Notes: generated by a model not told the origin, from the sequence alone. Numbered from the stretch's first letter, positions 1 to 5,858 are shown. The stretch: 13,561 nt of DNA from an uncultured Collinsella sp. (GCA_900554985.1 USJQ01000009.1:1-13561), one strand, 5' to 3'. Program-made: numbers and translations.

Positions 1-80
1 TGGATTTGATGATATCAATAATCTCTTGCTTGTCTGCTTTAAGAAAAGCTGATGGAGAGGTATAAGTCTCCAATAATTCG
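1..80 (-). mobile_element. IS110-family transposase fragment (internal piece, truncated at both sides)
   Basis: Read on the minus strand, these bases stay open in a frame giving LLETYTSPSAFLKADKQE followed by IIDIIKS. This resembles the conserved stretch of IS110-type (DEDD) transposases in which a leucine-rich helix, a P-T/S-P turn and an acidic helix follow one another, just before the C-terminal serine domain. The segment is about 35% GC by hand count, against clearly GC-rich sequence after it, so it looks foreign. The reading frame runs off the left window edge at its C-terminal side. At its N-terminal side it is replaced by Mfd sequence near 75-82. Only about 26 residues are visible, so the family call is tentative; a second minus-strand frame is also open here. 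Confidence 0.42.
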
Positions 81-747
81 GGAGTTTGCCGAGTTCGGCT
101 CCGGCTTCAAAATCGCCATGCGCGACCTGGAGATCCGTGGTGCCGGCTCGCTTATGGGCGCCGAGCAGCACGGCAACCTGTCGAGCGTGGGCTTTGACCT
201 GTTTACGCAGATGCTGGGCCAGGCGGTAGCCGAGGCGCGCGGCGATGACGATGCCGGCGTGGAGGCGGCGAGCGTGGGCATTAACCTGCCGGCCGACTAC
301 TTCTTGTCCGAGGAGTACCTGCCGGCGGTGGATCAGCGCGTGCTCGTGTACCGCAGGCTCGCAGCGGCCGAGGACCTGGAGAGCATCGATGAGGTGCAGG
401 AAGAGACCGAGGCCGCGCATGGCGAGCTGCCGTTGGCAGGACTCAACCTGTTCAATCGCGCACGAATCCGCATTCGCGGCGAGCGCCTGGGGCTCGAGAG
501 CGTCACGCTCAGCGGCGGTCGCATCACGTTTTTGGGCGTCGACGTGCCCAAGAAGGTGGCCTTTGAGCTAAAGACCCGCTATGGCGCGGTGAACTTCCCC
601 AAGAGCCGCAAACTGTCGGTGCCCTACAAGGCGGGCGCCGGCGCGGGCAGCGGCCTGGGTCGCGGTCTCGACGCCAACGACGGTACCGGCCCCGTGGCCG
701 CGGCACTCATGCTGTTGCAGCAGTTGGGTGCGAGCGACGACGACTAA
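52..747 (+). CDS. mfd: Transcription-repair coupling factor Mfd, C-terminal remnant (5' truncated)
   Basis: Mfd is the ATP-driven translocase that removes stalled RNA polymerase at DNA damage and recruits UvrA. Only about the last 220 of some 1,100-1,150 residues are present. Homology starts around codon 76-79 with IREFAEFGSGFKIAMRDLEI, continuing with RGAGSLMGAEQHG, the TRG/RecG-like segment after the motor. The C-terminal regulatory domain follows (LPADYFLSEEYLPAVDQRV, an arginine-rich helix, then a Gly/Ala-rich tail ending LGASDDD). The UvrB-like region, polymerase-interaction domain and both helicase lobes are absent. Upstream in frame there are stops at 7, 10, 19 and 40. The ATG at 52 lies in the AT-rich foreign segment and has no family support, so the product, if made, cannot be functional Mfd. 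The break is either a real rearrangement or an assembly join. Confidence 0.85.
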   Translation: MERYKSPIIREFAEFGSGFKIAMRDLEIRGAGSLMGAEQHGNLSSVGFDLFTQMLGQAVAEARGDDDAGVEAASVGINLPADYFLSEEYLPAVDQRVLVYRRLAAAEDLESIDEVQEETEAAHGELPLAGLNLFNRARIRIRGERLGLESVTLSGGRITFLGVDVPKKVAFELKTRYGAVNFPKSRKLSVPYKAGAGAGSGLGRGLDANDGTGPVAAALMLLQQLGASDDD

Positions 748-784
748 CGGGTCGACGCTGCAAACGCCCCATTTGGGCACTCTG
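745..784 (+). repeat. Dispersed post-gene repeat, copy A
   Basis: The copy starts at the mfd stop codon itself. It shares the blocks TAACGG, TCGACGCTGC, CATTTGGGCA and TCTG, in the same order and nearly the same spacing, with positions 5388-5426 downstream of the SIS gene. A short GCCC/GGGC hairpin with a CATTT loop lies in the middle (767-779). There is no T-run, so it is not a classical terminator. Its position after a gene end in both copies suggests a role in the 3' untranslated region. The function is unknown. Confidence 0.6.
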
Positions 785-803
785 GTTCCATCGAAAGGAA
801 AGC

Positions 804-1667
804 ATGTTCGGATACATCTATAAGAGAGACGTCGTCATGATCGCGGTTGTCCTGTGTCCTTGTCTGGGCGTGGGCACTTTGCTCGACTATCAGATTTCGA
901 GCGCGCTGTTCAACATCGGCAGCATGTACGGTCGCTTTGTCGAGGCGGCCGGCGAGCTGCCGTTCGAGCTGACGGCGAGCATCGCGGGCGTTATGCTCGT
1001 GCGCTCGGCACGCCCCGATTCCAGGGGGAGCAAATGGCTCGCTGCGCTGGGCGTTTTGATCAACGTGGGTCTGGTCGGCTACGAGATTATCGGATCGCTG
1101 CGCGTCGGCGGCAAGCTCATCGCGTTTCAGCTGGTGCTGACGTTTGTGCTGGTCATTGCGGTTAACGTTATTGCCTATCGCCTTACGCGCGACACCGCGC
1201 CCGACGAGCTCACGCGCTGGGCGTTGATGGTACTTGCCGTGTGGGTCGCTCAGGCCATTATCCTCAACGTGATCGTCAAGCCGCTGTGGTCGCGCCCGCG
1301 CATGCGCGTGATCGAGGTCACGCCGGGGCTCAATTTTCAGCCGTGGTGGGTAATCGGCAATCCCGACAAGTGGACCTATATCGCCGCCGGCGTGATCAAG
1401 GACGGGTTCAAGTCGTTCGCGAGCGGGCACACCGCGCATGCGGCGATCGGCCTTATGCTCGCCGGGCTTCCCGCGGCAGCCTTTAAGGAAAAACCTTCGC
1501 GTCGCCGCGTGATCTTTTGGGCGGCGGCTGTGGTTGCGGCGCTCGTCGCCTTTGGCCGTATCGTGATCGGAGCTCACTTTTTGAGCGACGTGAGCTGCGG
1601 CTTTGCCCTGGTGTTGGCGCTTGAGTGCCTTGCCGCGCGCGTTGCCTATCCCAACGGCGTACAATAG
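804..1667 (+). CDS. PAP2-superfamily membrane phosphatase
   Basis: This 287-residue integral membrane protein has the three-part PAP2 (type 2 phosphatidic acid phosphatase) signature. Motif 1 is KPLWSRPR (K159, R164, P165). Motif 2 is FASGHTAH (S207, G208, H209), with Ala where Pro is usual. Motif 3 has R252, H258 and D262 in the R-x5-H-x3-D spacing. H258 would be the phospho-acceptor nucleophile and H209 the acid. About six hydrophobic segments surround these, with the active site expected to face outward. Likely substrates are lipid phosphates or undecaprenyl pyrophosphate; sequence alone does not decide. Motif 1 is shorter than the textbook K-x6-RP but fits the subfamily reading W-x-RPRMR followed by a PW-containing loop. 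The start is chosen for the GAAAGGAA ribosome site at 793-800. It is followed 45 nt later by the aldolase gene, possibly on the same transcript. Confidence 0.85.
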   Translation: MFGYIYKRDVVMIAVVLCPCLGVGTLLDYQISSALFNIGSMYGRFVEAAGELPFELTASIAGVMLVRSARPDSRGSKWLAALGVLINVGLVGYEIIGSLRVGGKLIAFQLVLTFVLVIAVNVIAYRLTRDTAPDELTRWALMVLAVWVAQAIILNVIVKPLWSRPRMRVIEVTPGLNFQPWWVIGNPDKWTYIAAGVIKDGFKSFASGHTAHAAIGLMLAGLPAAAFKEKPSRRRVIFWAAAVVAALVAFGRIVIGAHFLSDVSCGFALVLALECLAARVAYPNGVQ

Positions 1668-1712
1668 CCCCGTTTGAATCATTGGGCCCGTGCCCGGCTA
1701 GAGAGGATTGCC

Positions 1713-2738
1713 ATGCTCGCGTTTAACAACGACTATTCCCACGGCGCACATCCGGCAGTGCTGCAGGCGCTCGTCGACACCAACATGGAGCCGCAGCCCG
1801 GCTACGGTACCGATGCGCACACCGAGCGTGCCAAGCAGCTTATCCGCGAGGTCTGTCAGGCGCCCGACGCCGACGTGTTTTTTCTAGTGGGCGGCACGCA
1901 GGCCAACGCGACGGTGATCGACATGCTGCTCGCGCCGTACGAGGGCGTCGTTGCTGCTGAGACTGGCCACGTCGCCTGCCATGAGGCGGGCGCTATCGAG
2001 TTTGGCGGCCACAAGGTGCTCACCATCCCCGGCTACGAGGGCAAGATGCACGCCGAGGACCTCGAGAGCTATATCCAGGTGTTCTACGAAAACGAGAGCT
2101 ACGAGCACACGGTGTTCCCGGGCGCCGTGTACGTGAGCCTATCGACCGAGTACGGCACGCTGTACTCCAAGGCCGAGCTCGCGGCGATTCACGCAGTGTG
2201 CCAGAAGCGCGAGATTCCGCTGTTTGTGGATGGCGCCCGCCTGGCCTATGCGCTGGCGGCCGATGAGTGCGACATTACCCTGCCCGAGCTGGCGCAGCTA
2301 TGCGACGTGTTCTACATCGGCGGCACCAAGTGCGGCGCGCTCTGCGGCGAGGCTGTGGTGTTCTGCGGCATGCACGCTCCGGCGCATCCCATTCCGCGTA
2401 TTAAGCAGCATGGCGCACTGCTTGCCAAGGGCCGCCTGACGGGCGTGCAGTTTGAGGCTCTTTTTACCGATGGCCTGTATTTTGAGATTGGTCGCCAGGC
2501 GATTGAGACCGCTCAGGCGCTGCGTCGCGTGCTGCACGAGCGCGGCTACCAGTTCTTCTTGGAGACGCCCACGAACCAGCAGTTTGTGATTCTGCCCAAC
2601 GAGGACATGGCTCGCATTCGCGAGCATGCCTCGATCGAGTACTGGGAAAAGTACGACGAGGCCCACACCGTGGTGCGCTTTTGCACCAGCTGGGCCACGA
2701 CACAGGAGGACATCGACGCGCTGGTGGCTGTCCTGTAG
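1713..2738 (+). CDS. Threonine aldolase-like PLP enzyme (beta-eliminating lyase fold)
   Basis: This 341-residue protein is a fold-type I PLP enzyme of the threonine aldolase/beta-eliminating lyase family, which cleaves L-threonine or allo-threonine to glycine and acetaldehyde. It has the N-terminal FNNDYSHGAHPAVLQAL, the cofactor-binding turn VGGTQANATV, the FVDGARLAYAL segment whose Asp contacts the PLP ring, and the Schiff-base lysine in YIGGTKCGALCGEA (K206). The length matches the family. The start at 1713 follows GAGAGG (1701-1706) with 6-nt spacing; an in-frame start at 1674 would add 13 residues with no family similarity. This N-terminal variant belongs to a less characterised clade, so the true amino-acid substrate is open. 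A strong terminator follows. Confidence 0.85.
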   Translation: MLAFNNDYSHGAHPAVLQALVDTNMEPQPGYGTDAHTERAKQLIREVCQAPDADVFFLVGGTQANATVIDMLLAPYEGVVAAETGHVACHEAGAIEFGGHKVLTIPGYEGKMHAEDLESYIQVFYENESYEHTVFPGAVYVSLSTEYGTLYSKAELAAIHAVCQKREIPLFVDGARLAYALAADECDITLPELAQLCDVFYIGGTKCGALCGEAVVFCGMHAPAHPIPRIKQHGALLAKGRLTGVQFEALFTDGLYFEIGRQAIETAQALRRVLHERGYQFFLETPTNQQFVILPNEDMARIREHASIEYWEKYDEAHTVVRFCTSWATTQEDIDALVAVL

Positions 2739-2756
2739 CCTGATGTAATGACGAGG

Positions 2757-2800
2757 GGCCGCCTTGCGCTGGGTTTGGCGCAGGGTGGCCTTTGCTTTTG
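2757..2800 (+). terminator. Intrinsic terminator after the aldolase gene
   Basis: The arms GGCCGCCTTGCGC (2757-2769) and GCGCAGGGTGGCC (2778-2790) pair over 13 bp with two G-T wobbles around an 8-nt loop, followed by TTTGCTTTT. It sits 18 nt after the aldolase stop and ends just before the GNAT ribosome site, so the GNAT gene probably depends on readthrough or a promoter overlapping this region. Confidence 0.85.
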
Positions 2801-2814
2801 GGGAGAAGGGTTGT

Positions 2815-3396
2815 ATGACCGAGATGTCCGAGCCGACGATTCGCCTGGCGACGCCCGAAGACGCGCCGGCGTTGCTTGCCATCTATGAGCCGTATGTGCG
2901 CCAGACGGCGATTACCTGCGAATACGAGGTGCCGAGCGTTGAGGAGTTCGCCGGGCGTATCGAGCGCACGCTCAAGCGCTATCCGTATCTGGTGATGGAG
3001 CTGGACGGGCGTCCGGTAGGCTATGCCTATGTGAGTCCGCTTAACAGCCGCGAGGAATACGACTGGTCGGTCGAGACATCGATCTACCTGGCGCGCGACG
3101 TGCGCCACGGCGGGCTGGGCCGCAAGCTGCACGATGCGCTCAAGCAATGTCTGGTCGCGATGGGCATCACCAACATGTGCGCGCTCATCGCCGTGCCGCA
3201 CGACAAGGACGACGAGTACCTGACGCACAACAGCCAGGACTTCCATGCCCATATGGGGTATCGCCTGGTGGGTGCCTTCGACCGCTGCGCCCAAAAGTTC
3301 GGTCGCTGGTACGACATGTGTTGGATGGAGCTGGTCCTGGCCGAGCGCGTCCCTAACCAACCCAAACCAACCTGGTTCCCCGACCTCCTCGCCTAA
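2815..3396 (+). CDS. GNAT-family N-acetyltransferase (phosphinothricin/MnaT-like)
   Basis: This 193-residue cytosolic acetyltransferase is of the PAT/YncA type, transferring acetyl from acetyl-CoA to a primary amine. Residues about 9-32 read IRLATPEDAPALLAIYEPYV, the family's opening strand-helix with an N/EPYV motif followed by T-A-I-T. The strand with VGYAYVSPL precedes the acetyl-CoA pyrophosphate loop RHGGLG (97-102, R-x-x-G-x-G). Near the end, GYRLVGAFDRCAQKFGRWYD resembles the family's GFxxxGxxxxVGxKxGxWxD segment. Known relatives act on methionine sulfone/sulfoximine, phosphinothricin or other amino acids; the natural substrate is not readable. The start is chosen at 2815 because GGAGAAGGG (2802-2810) precedes it; ATG 2824 is an alternative, and the upstream TTG at 2764 would run through the terminator stem. 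Confidence 0.87.
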   Translation: MTEMSEPTIRLATPEDAPALLAIYEPYVRQTAITCEYEVPSVEEFAGRIERTLKRYPYLVMELDGRPVGYAYVSPLNSREEYDWSVETSIYLARDVRHGGLGRKLHDALKQCLVAMGITNMCALIAVPHDKDDEYLTHNSQDFHAHMGYRLVGAFDRCAQKFGRWYDMCWMELVLAERVPNQPKPTWFPDLLA

Positions 3397-3435
3397 AACC
3401 ACCACAAAGGGGACAGGCACCTTTGTGGTGGTTTT
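3395..3435. terminator. Shared bidirectional hairpin between convergent genes; GGGGACAGGCAC-type repeat
   Basis: A perfect 16-bp inverted repeat (3395-3410 with 3420-3435) encloses the 9-nt loop GGACAGGCA. It begins inside the GNAT stop codon and ends 8 nt before the end of the opposing GntR gene. Both strands end the stem in TTTT, so it can terminate either transcript. The stem-loop carries GGGGACAGGCACC, a motif I remember as common in bacterial REP-like palindromes. It shares the GGGGACA core with the repeat cluster near 5549-5655. Confidence 0.75.
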
Positions 3436-3443
3436 GGTGTTGG

Positions 3444-4166
3444 TTAGCCGATGGGCTCGGTGTATTTGGCACGGTCGGTGCGTTGGATGCGCTTGGAGAC
3501 ATGGAGCGGGCGGCCGTCGGTGTCGTAGACGTAGTCGGTGATTAGGATCAGCGCCTGCCCGCGCTCAACGTTGAGCAAAAACGCCTCGTTTTGCGAGGCA
3601 TAGCACACCTCAAAGGTCTTATGTCCCTGTGCTGGCGCTCGATGGAATTCTTGGCGCAGCGTCGCGTAGAGCGAACCGTTGATATCGCGATCGATGAGCG
3701 TCTCGAAGCTTGGCGGCAGGTAGGTGGTCTCCAGGCACAGCGGCACGTCGTCCAGGTAGCGCAGGCGGACAAGTTTGACGAGCTTGCTGCCCACGGCGGC
3801 GTCAAAGAACTTAGCCATGCTGCCGGCCGCCTTGGCAAAGCCCGAGTCCACGGTGCGCGTGGTGGGCTTCATGCCCTGGCCTTCGACCTGCTTGGTATAG
3901 CTCGAAAACACCAGGTTGTTCTCGTGGAGCGCCGGCGTGTCGGCCACAAAGGCGCCACGCCCGCGCTCGGTGCGCACCAGACCCTCGTCAACGAGCACCT
4001 TAAGGGCGTGGCGTACGGTGCTGCGCGACAGCTCCGATTCGTCCATGAGTTCCATCTCGGACGGCAGCTTGTCTCCGCGCGCGTAGGTGCCGGAGGCGAT
4101 GCGGTCGCGCAGCATGCCCGCCAAGCGCTCGTATTGGGTCAGTCTCTTTTTAGATGAAGCGTTCAT
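3444..4166 (-). CDS. GntR-family regulator with UTRA effector domain
   Basis: This 240-residue repressor or activator is of the HutC/FrlR subgroup. Residues about 8-75 form the winged helix-turn-helix, with GDKLPSEMELMDESELSRST, VRHALKVLVDEGL and the wing RGRGAFV. Residues about 90-235 form a UTRA ligand-binding domain (LVKLVRLRYLDDVPLCLETT and ILITDYVYDTDGRPLHVSK), a fold that in relatives binds sugar phosphates or related metabolites. The start at 4166 follows a weak AGGTTG in the minus direction. It is divergent from the SIS-domain gene across a 205-bp AT-rich gap with repeated candidate operators at both ends, which points to control of that gene and of itself. The effector is probably the phosphorylated substrate of the SIS enzyme; that is inference. 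Confidence 0.88.
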   Translation of the reverse strand: MNASSKKRLTQYERLAGMLRDRIASGTYARGDKLPSEMELMDESELSRSTVRHALKVLVDEGLVRTERGRGAFVADTPALHENNLVFSSYTKQVEGQGMKPTTRTVDSGFAKAAGSMAKFFDAAVGSKLVKLVRLRYLDDVPLCLETTYLPPSFETLIDRDINGSLYATLRQEFHRAPAQGHKTFEVCYASQNEAFLLNVERGQALILITDYVYDTDGRPLHVSKRIQRTDRAKYTEPIG

Positions 4167-4172
4167 GCGATC

Positions 4173-4192
4173 AACCTGTATCTAACCTGTAT
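4173..4192. promoter_or_regulatory. Candidate GntR operator, gntR-proximal copy
   Basis: Two direct copies of AACCTGTAT start at 4173 and 4184, 11 nt apart, on the same helix face. They lie directly upstream of the GntR start codon, within the expected leader of that gene, which suits autoregulation. The 18-nt core TGTATCTAACCTGTATGC (4177-4194) matches the copy at 4316-4333 at 16 of 18 positions. The role is inferred from position and repetition. Confidence 0.5.
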
Positions 4193-4209
4193 GCGTATCT
4201 AATCAAGCA

Positions 4210-4222
4210 TGTATTCAATACA
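4210..4222. promoter_or_regulatory. Perfect palindrome TGTATTcAATACA in the divergent promoter region
   Basis: This 6+1+6 palindrome has the half-site TGTAT that also ends each flanking direct repeat. It may be a further binding site for the same dimeric regulator, located between the two promoters. No binding data can be inferred from sequence. Confidence 0.4.
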
Positions 4223-4311
4223 ACAACAAAACCGCTGGTAGCAAGTTATCGAAAACCGTATCAGCGAATTTTCTAAGACAAATATAGCATACAACTAGTC
4301 GACATAACCAA

Positions 4312-4331
4312 AACATGTATGTAACTTGTAT
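4312..4331. promoter_or_regulatory. Candidate GntR operator, SIS-gene-proximal copy
   Basis: AACATGTAT and AACTTGTAT start at 4312 and 4323, again 11 nt apart. They lie 40-60 nt before the SIS gene start and just after a TATAGCAT stretch (about 4285-4291) that could be a -10 element. Occupancy here would block transcription of the SIS gene. No clear -35 hexamer is visible. Confidence 0.5.
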
Positions 4332-4371
4332 GCCATCGAGAGCATCAAACGAGAAGAAAGGCTGATGCACG

Positions 4372-5364
4372 ATGACTACTCAGGAACAGGTTAAGGACGT
4401 CGTCTCCCAGGTTTTGGCTGACAAAGCTGACAAGGGTGGCATCAAGCGCGTCGTGTGGATTGGCGCCGGCGGATCCAACGGCGGTAACTATCCTGCCCAG
4501 TACTTTATGGAGCACGAGGCCACGCAGGTCGTGAGCTCCAGCTACACCAGCAACGAGTTCGTGCACGCCACCCCGGCCTACGTCAACGAGAACACTCTGG
4601 CCGTCGTCGTGTCCATGCGCGGCACCAAGGAGACCATCGTCGCCGCCCAGGTCGCCAAGGACCACGGCGCCAGCACCATCGCCATCTATGTTGACGAGTC
4701 CGGTCTCACCGAGGTCTGCGACTACAAGATCCAGTACGACAGCCTGGCCGTCGACGAGTCCTGCATGGGCCGTACCAACTCCGCCGTCGTGACCATGATC
4801 GCCATGGAGCTCACGCAGCAGACCGAGGGCTATGCCGAGTACGAGACCGCCATGGCCGCCTTCGACCTGATCGATCCCATCTATCGCAAGGCCGTCGAGT
4901 ACACCCGTCCGCTCGCTGCCAAGTGGGCCGAGCAGAACGCCGACAAGCCCTGCATCAACGTCATGGCTCAGGGCCCGCTTTTTGGTGCCGCCTACGTCTT
5001 TAGCATCTGCAACGTGCAGGAGATGCTGCAGATCGACTCCTGCACCATCAACACCTGCGACTTCTTCCACGGCCCCTTCGAGATCCTGGACAAGCGCACC
5101 TCGCTGTTCCAGCTCATCAGCGTCGGCCGCAGCCGCTGCAACGACGAGCGCGGCATCCGCTTCGTCAACCAGTACGGTGGCGAGCGCGTCTATCAGCTCG
5201 ACGCCAAGGAGCTCGGCCTCAACGACATCAAGGACAGCGTGAGCGAGTACTTCAACCACCTGATCTTTGCCCCGATCCTCAACAACGTGTACATGCGTGC
5301 ACTCTCTGCAGTCACCCACAAGGACTACATGACGCGTCGCTACATGTGGAAGCTTGAGTATTAG
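4372..5364 (+). CDS. SIS-domain sugar isomerase/deglycase, FrlB/FraB type
   Basis: This 330-residue cytosolic protein has two SIS folds, related to FrlB (fructoselysine-6-phosphate deglycase) and FraB (fructose-asparagine pathway deglycase). The first SIS domain contains VVWIGAGGSNGGNYPAQY, a SSYTSNEFV segment and VVVSMRGTKETIVAA, the sugar-phosphate loop. In the second, E217 (VQEML) and H233 (DFFHGPFEI) are 16 residues apart. As I recall, Salmonella FraB uses E214 and H230, the same spacing. The C-terminus RRYMWKLEY mirrors the RRYxxxLVEY end of FrlB. The start follows GAAGAAAGG (4353-4361). No kinase or transporter for an Amadori compound lies beside it, so the substrate (fructosamine-, glucosamine- or other 6-phosphate) is unknown. 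Regulation by the divergent GntR protein is likely. Confidence 0.82.
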   Translation: MTTQEQVKDVVSQVLADKADKGGIKRVVWIGAGGSNGGNYPAQYFMEHEATQVVSSSYTSNEFVHATPAYVNENTLAVVVSMRGTKETIVAAQVAKDHGASTIAIYVDESGLTEVCDYKIQYDSLAVDESCMGRTNSAVVTMIAMELTQQTEGYAEYETAMAAFDLIDPIYRKAVEYTRPLAAKWAEQNADKPCINVMAQGPLFGAAYVFSICNVQEMLQIDSCTINTCDFFHGPFEILDKRTSLFQLISVGRSRCNDERGIRFVNQYGGERVYQLDAKELGLNDIKDSVSEYFNHLIFAPILNNVYMRALSAVTHKDYMTRRYMWKLEY

Positions 5365-5391
5365 TTACGCGGTTTTACCAAACCGCGTAAC
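5364..5391 (+). terminator. Perfect 12-bp hairpin starting at the SIS stop codon
   Basis: GTTACGCGGTTT (5364-5375) pairs perfectly with AAACCGCGTAAC (5380-5391) around TACC. It begins at the last base of the stop codon. No T-run follows, so it may protect the 3' end or assist the stronger terminator at 5440. Confidence 0.6.
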
Positions 5392-5430
5392 GGCTCGACG
5401 CTGCGCGGTCCGCATTTGGGCAATCTGACG
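5388..5430 (+). repeat. Dispersed post-gene repeat, copy B
   Basis: This is the second copy of the block series TAACGG, TCGACGCTGC, CATTTGGGCA, TCTG seen after mfd at 745. Between the shared blocks the bases differ (GCGGTCCG here, AAACGCCC there). It overlaps the right arm of the hairpin at 5364-5391 and leads directly into the terminator at 5440. Confidence 0.6.
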
Positions 5431-5439
5431 TTCAACTTC

Positions 5440-5475
5440 AAGGGCGCGACCAGAAGGTCAGCGCCCTTTCGTTTC
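5440..5475 (+). terminator. Strong intrinsic terminator downstream of the SIS gene
   Basis: AAGGGCGCGACC (5440-5451) pairs with GGTC, a bulged A, and GCGCCCTT (5456-5468) around an AGAA tetraloop. It is followed by TTTCGTTTC. This 12-bp GC-rich stem is the main transcription end of the SIS gene. Confidence 0.85.
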
Positions 5476-5548
5476 ACGTCACCTTGTCTCAAATGCAGCC
5501 CGCTCGCTGACGTTGCCAATACATCGGCGTTGCCTTGGCCGTCAATAG

Positions 5549-5655
5549 TCATTGGGGACGTTCTTAAATGACGACCACTCATTGGGGACAGACTTAAATG
5601 AGTAGTCGTTGGGGACGTTCTTAAACGGCTAGTCATTTAAGAGCGTCCCCAACGA
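5549..5655. repeat. Cluster of four REP-like GGGGAC units
   Basis: Three direct units (5549-5571, 5579-5601, 5606-5628) and one inverted unit (5633-5655) share TCATTGGGGAC and CTTAAATGA, with small changes (GTT or AGA in the middle; TCGTT in units 3 and 4). Each unit has short complementary ends (TCATT and AATGA). Units 3 and 4 together form a long hairpin in which 21 of 22 arm positions pair. Similar GGGGACAG/TTAAATGA palindromes are, from memory, spread by REP-associated (RAYT, IS200-like) transposases; none is encoded in this window. Confidence 0.72.
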
Positions 5656-5664
5656 CTACATTCC

Positions 5665-5732
5665 ACGAGAGTGGATAATCTCCCACTTTTGGTTCGTATT
5701 CGGCCTCAAAACGGGAGATTATCCGCTCTCGT
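5665..5732. repeat. Long palindromic repeat, copy 1
   Basis: The left arm (5665-5683) contains GGATAATCTCCC and the right arm (5713-5732) contains GGGAGATTATCC, extended outward by CGAGAG/CTCTCG. A partly paired TTTTGG/CAAAAC region and a loop follow. The same core recurs at 7456-7525 on the other side of the ThrE gene. It could form a cruciform or RNA hairpin and may end any transcription coming from upstream. Confidence 0.75.
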
Positions 5733-5858
5733 CTCGCCGAGGAGCTATTGGTGCATTGGCAATTCTGCGCCTCCGGTGCTCGACAGCCGTCTCTTTTATG
5801 TTTCCTTTAGCTGTCGCTGCCTAGGATGGGGGTTAGTCGATAGGAAGGGAGCACCGGG
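5733..5858 (+). promoter_or_regulatory. Leader region of the ThrE gene
   Basis: The 126 nt before the ThrE start should contain its promoter, but I see no convincing -35/-10 pair. An inverted repeat CGACAGC (5781-5787) with GCTGTCG (5810-5816) encloses a 22-nt pyrimidine-rich segment containing TTTTATG. It could be an operator or a leader stem. The ribosome site AGGAAGGGA (5842-5850) is clear. Confidence 0.3.

Noticed and set aside
744..1682. Minus-strand open frame across the PAP2 gene
   Set aside because: Its composition is Arg/His/Asp-rich with no recognisable domain. The opposite strand has the three PAP2 motifs in correct spacing.
4345..5319. Long minus-strand open frame across the SIS gene
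   Set aside because: It has a repetitive Val/Asp/Gly-rich composition typical of a shadow frame and no motif or good ribosome site; the plus strand carries the SIS fold.
5361..5636. Small minus-strand open frame, and another at 5671-5940 plus, in the repeat-rich gap
   Set aside because: Both are built almost wholly from hairpins and repeats and lack plausible ribosome sites, so they are chance frames through structured DNA.
5549..5655. Possible CRISPR-like array
   Set aside because: Units are about 23 nt with gaps of only 4-7 nt and one unit inverted. There are no spacers of uniform 28-40 nt and no cas genes.
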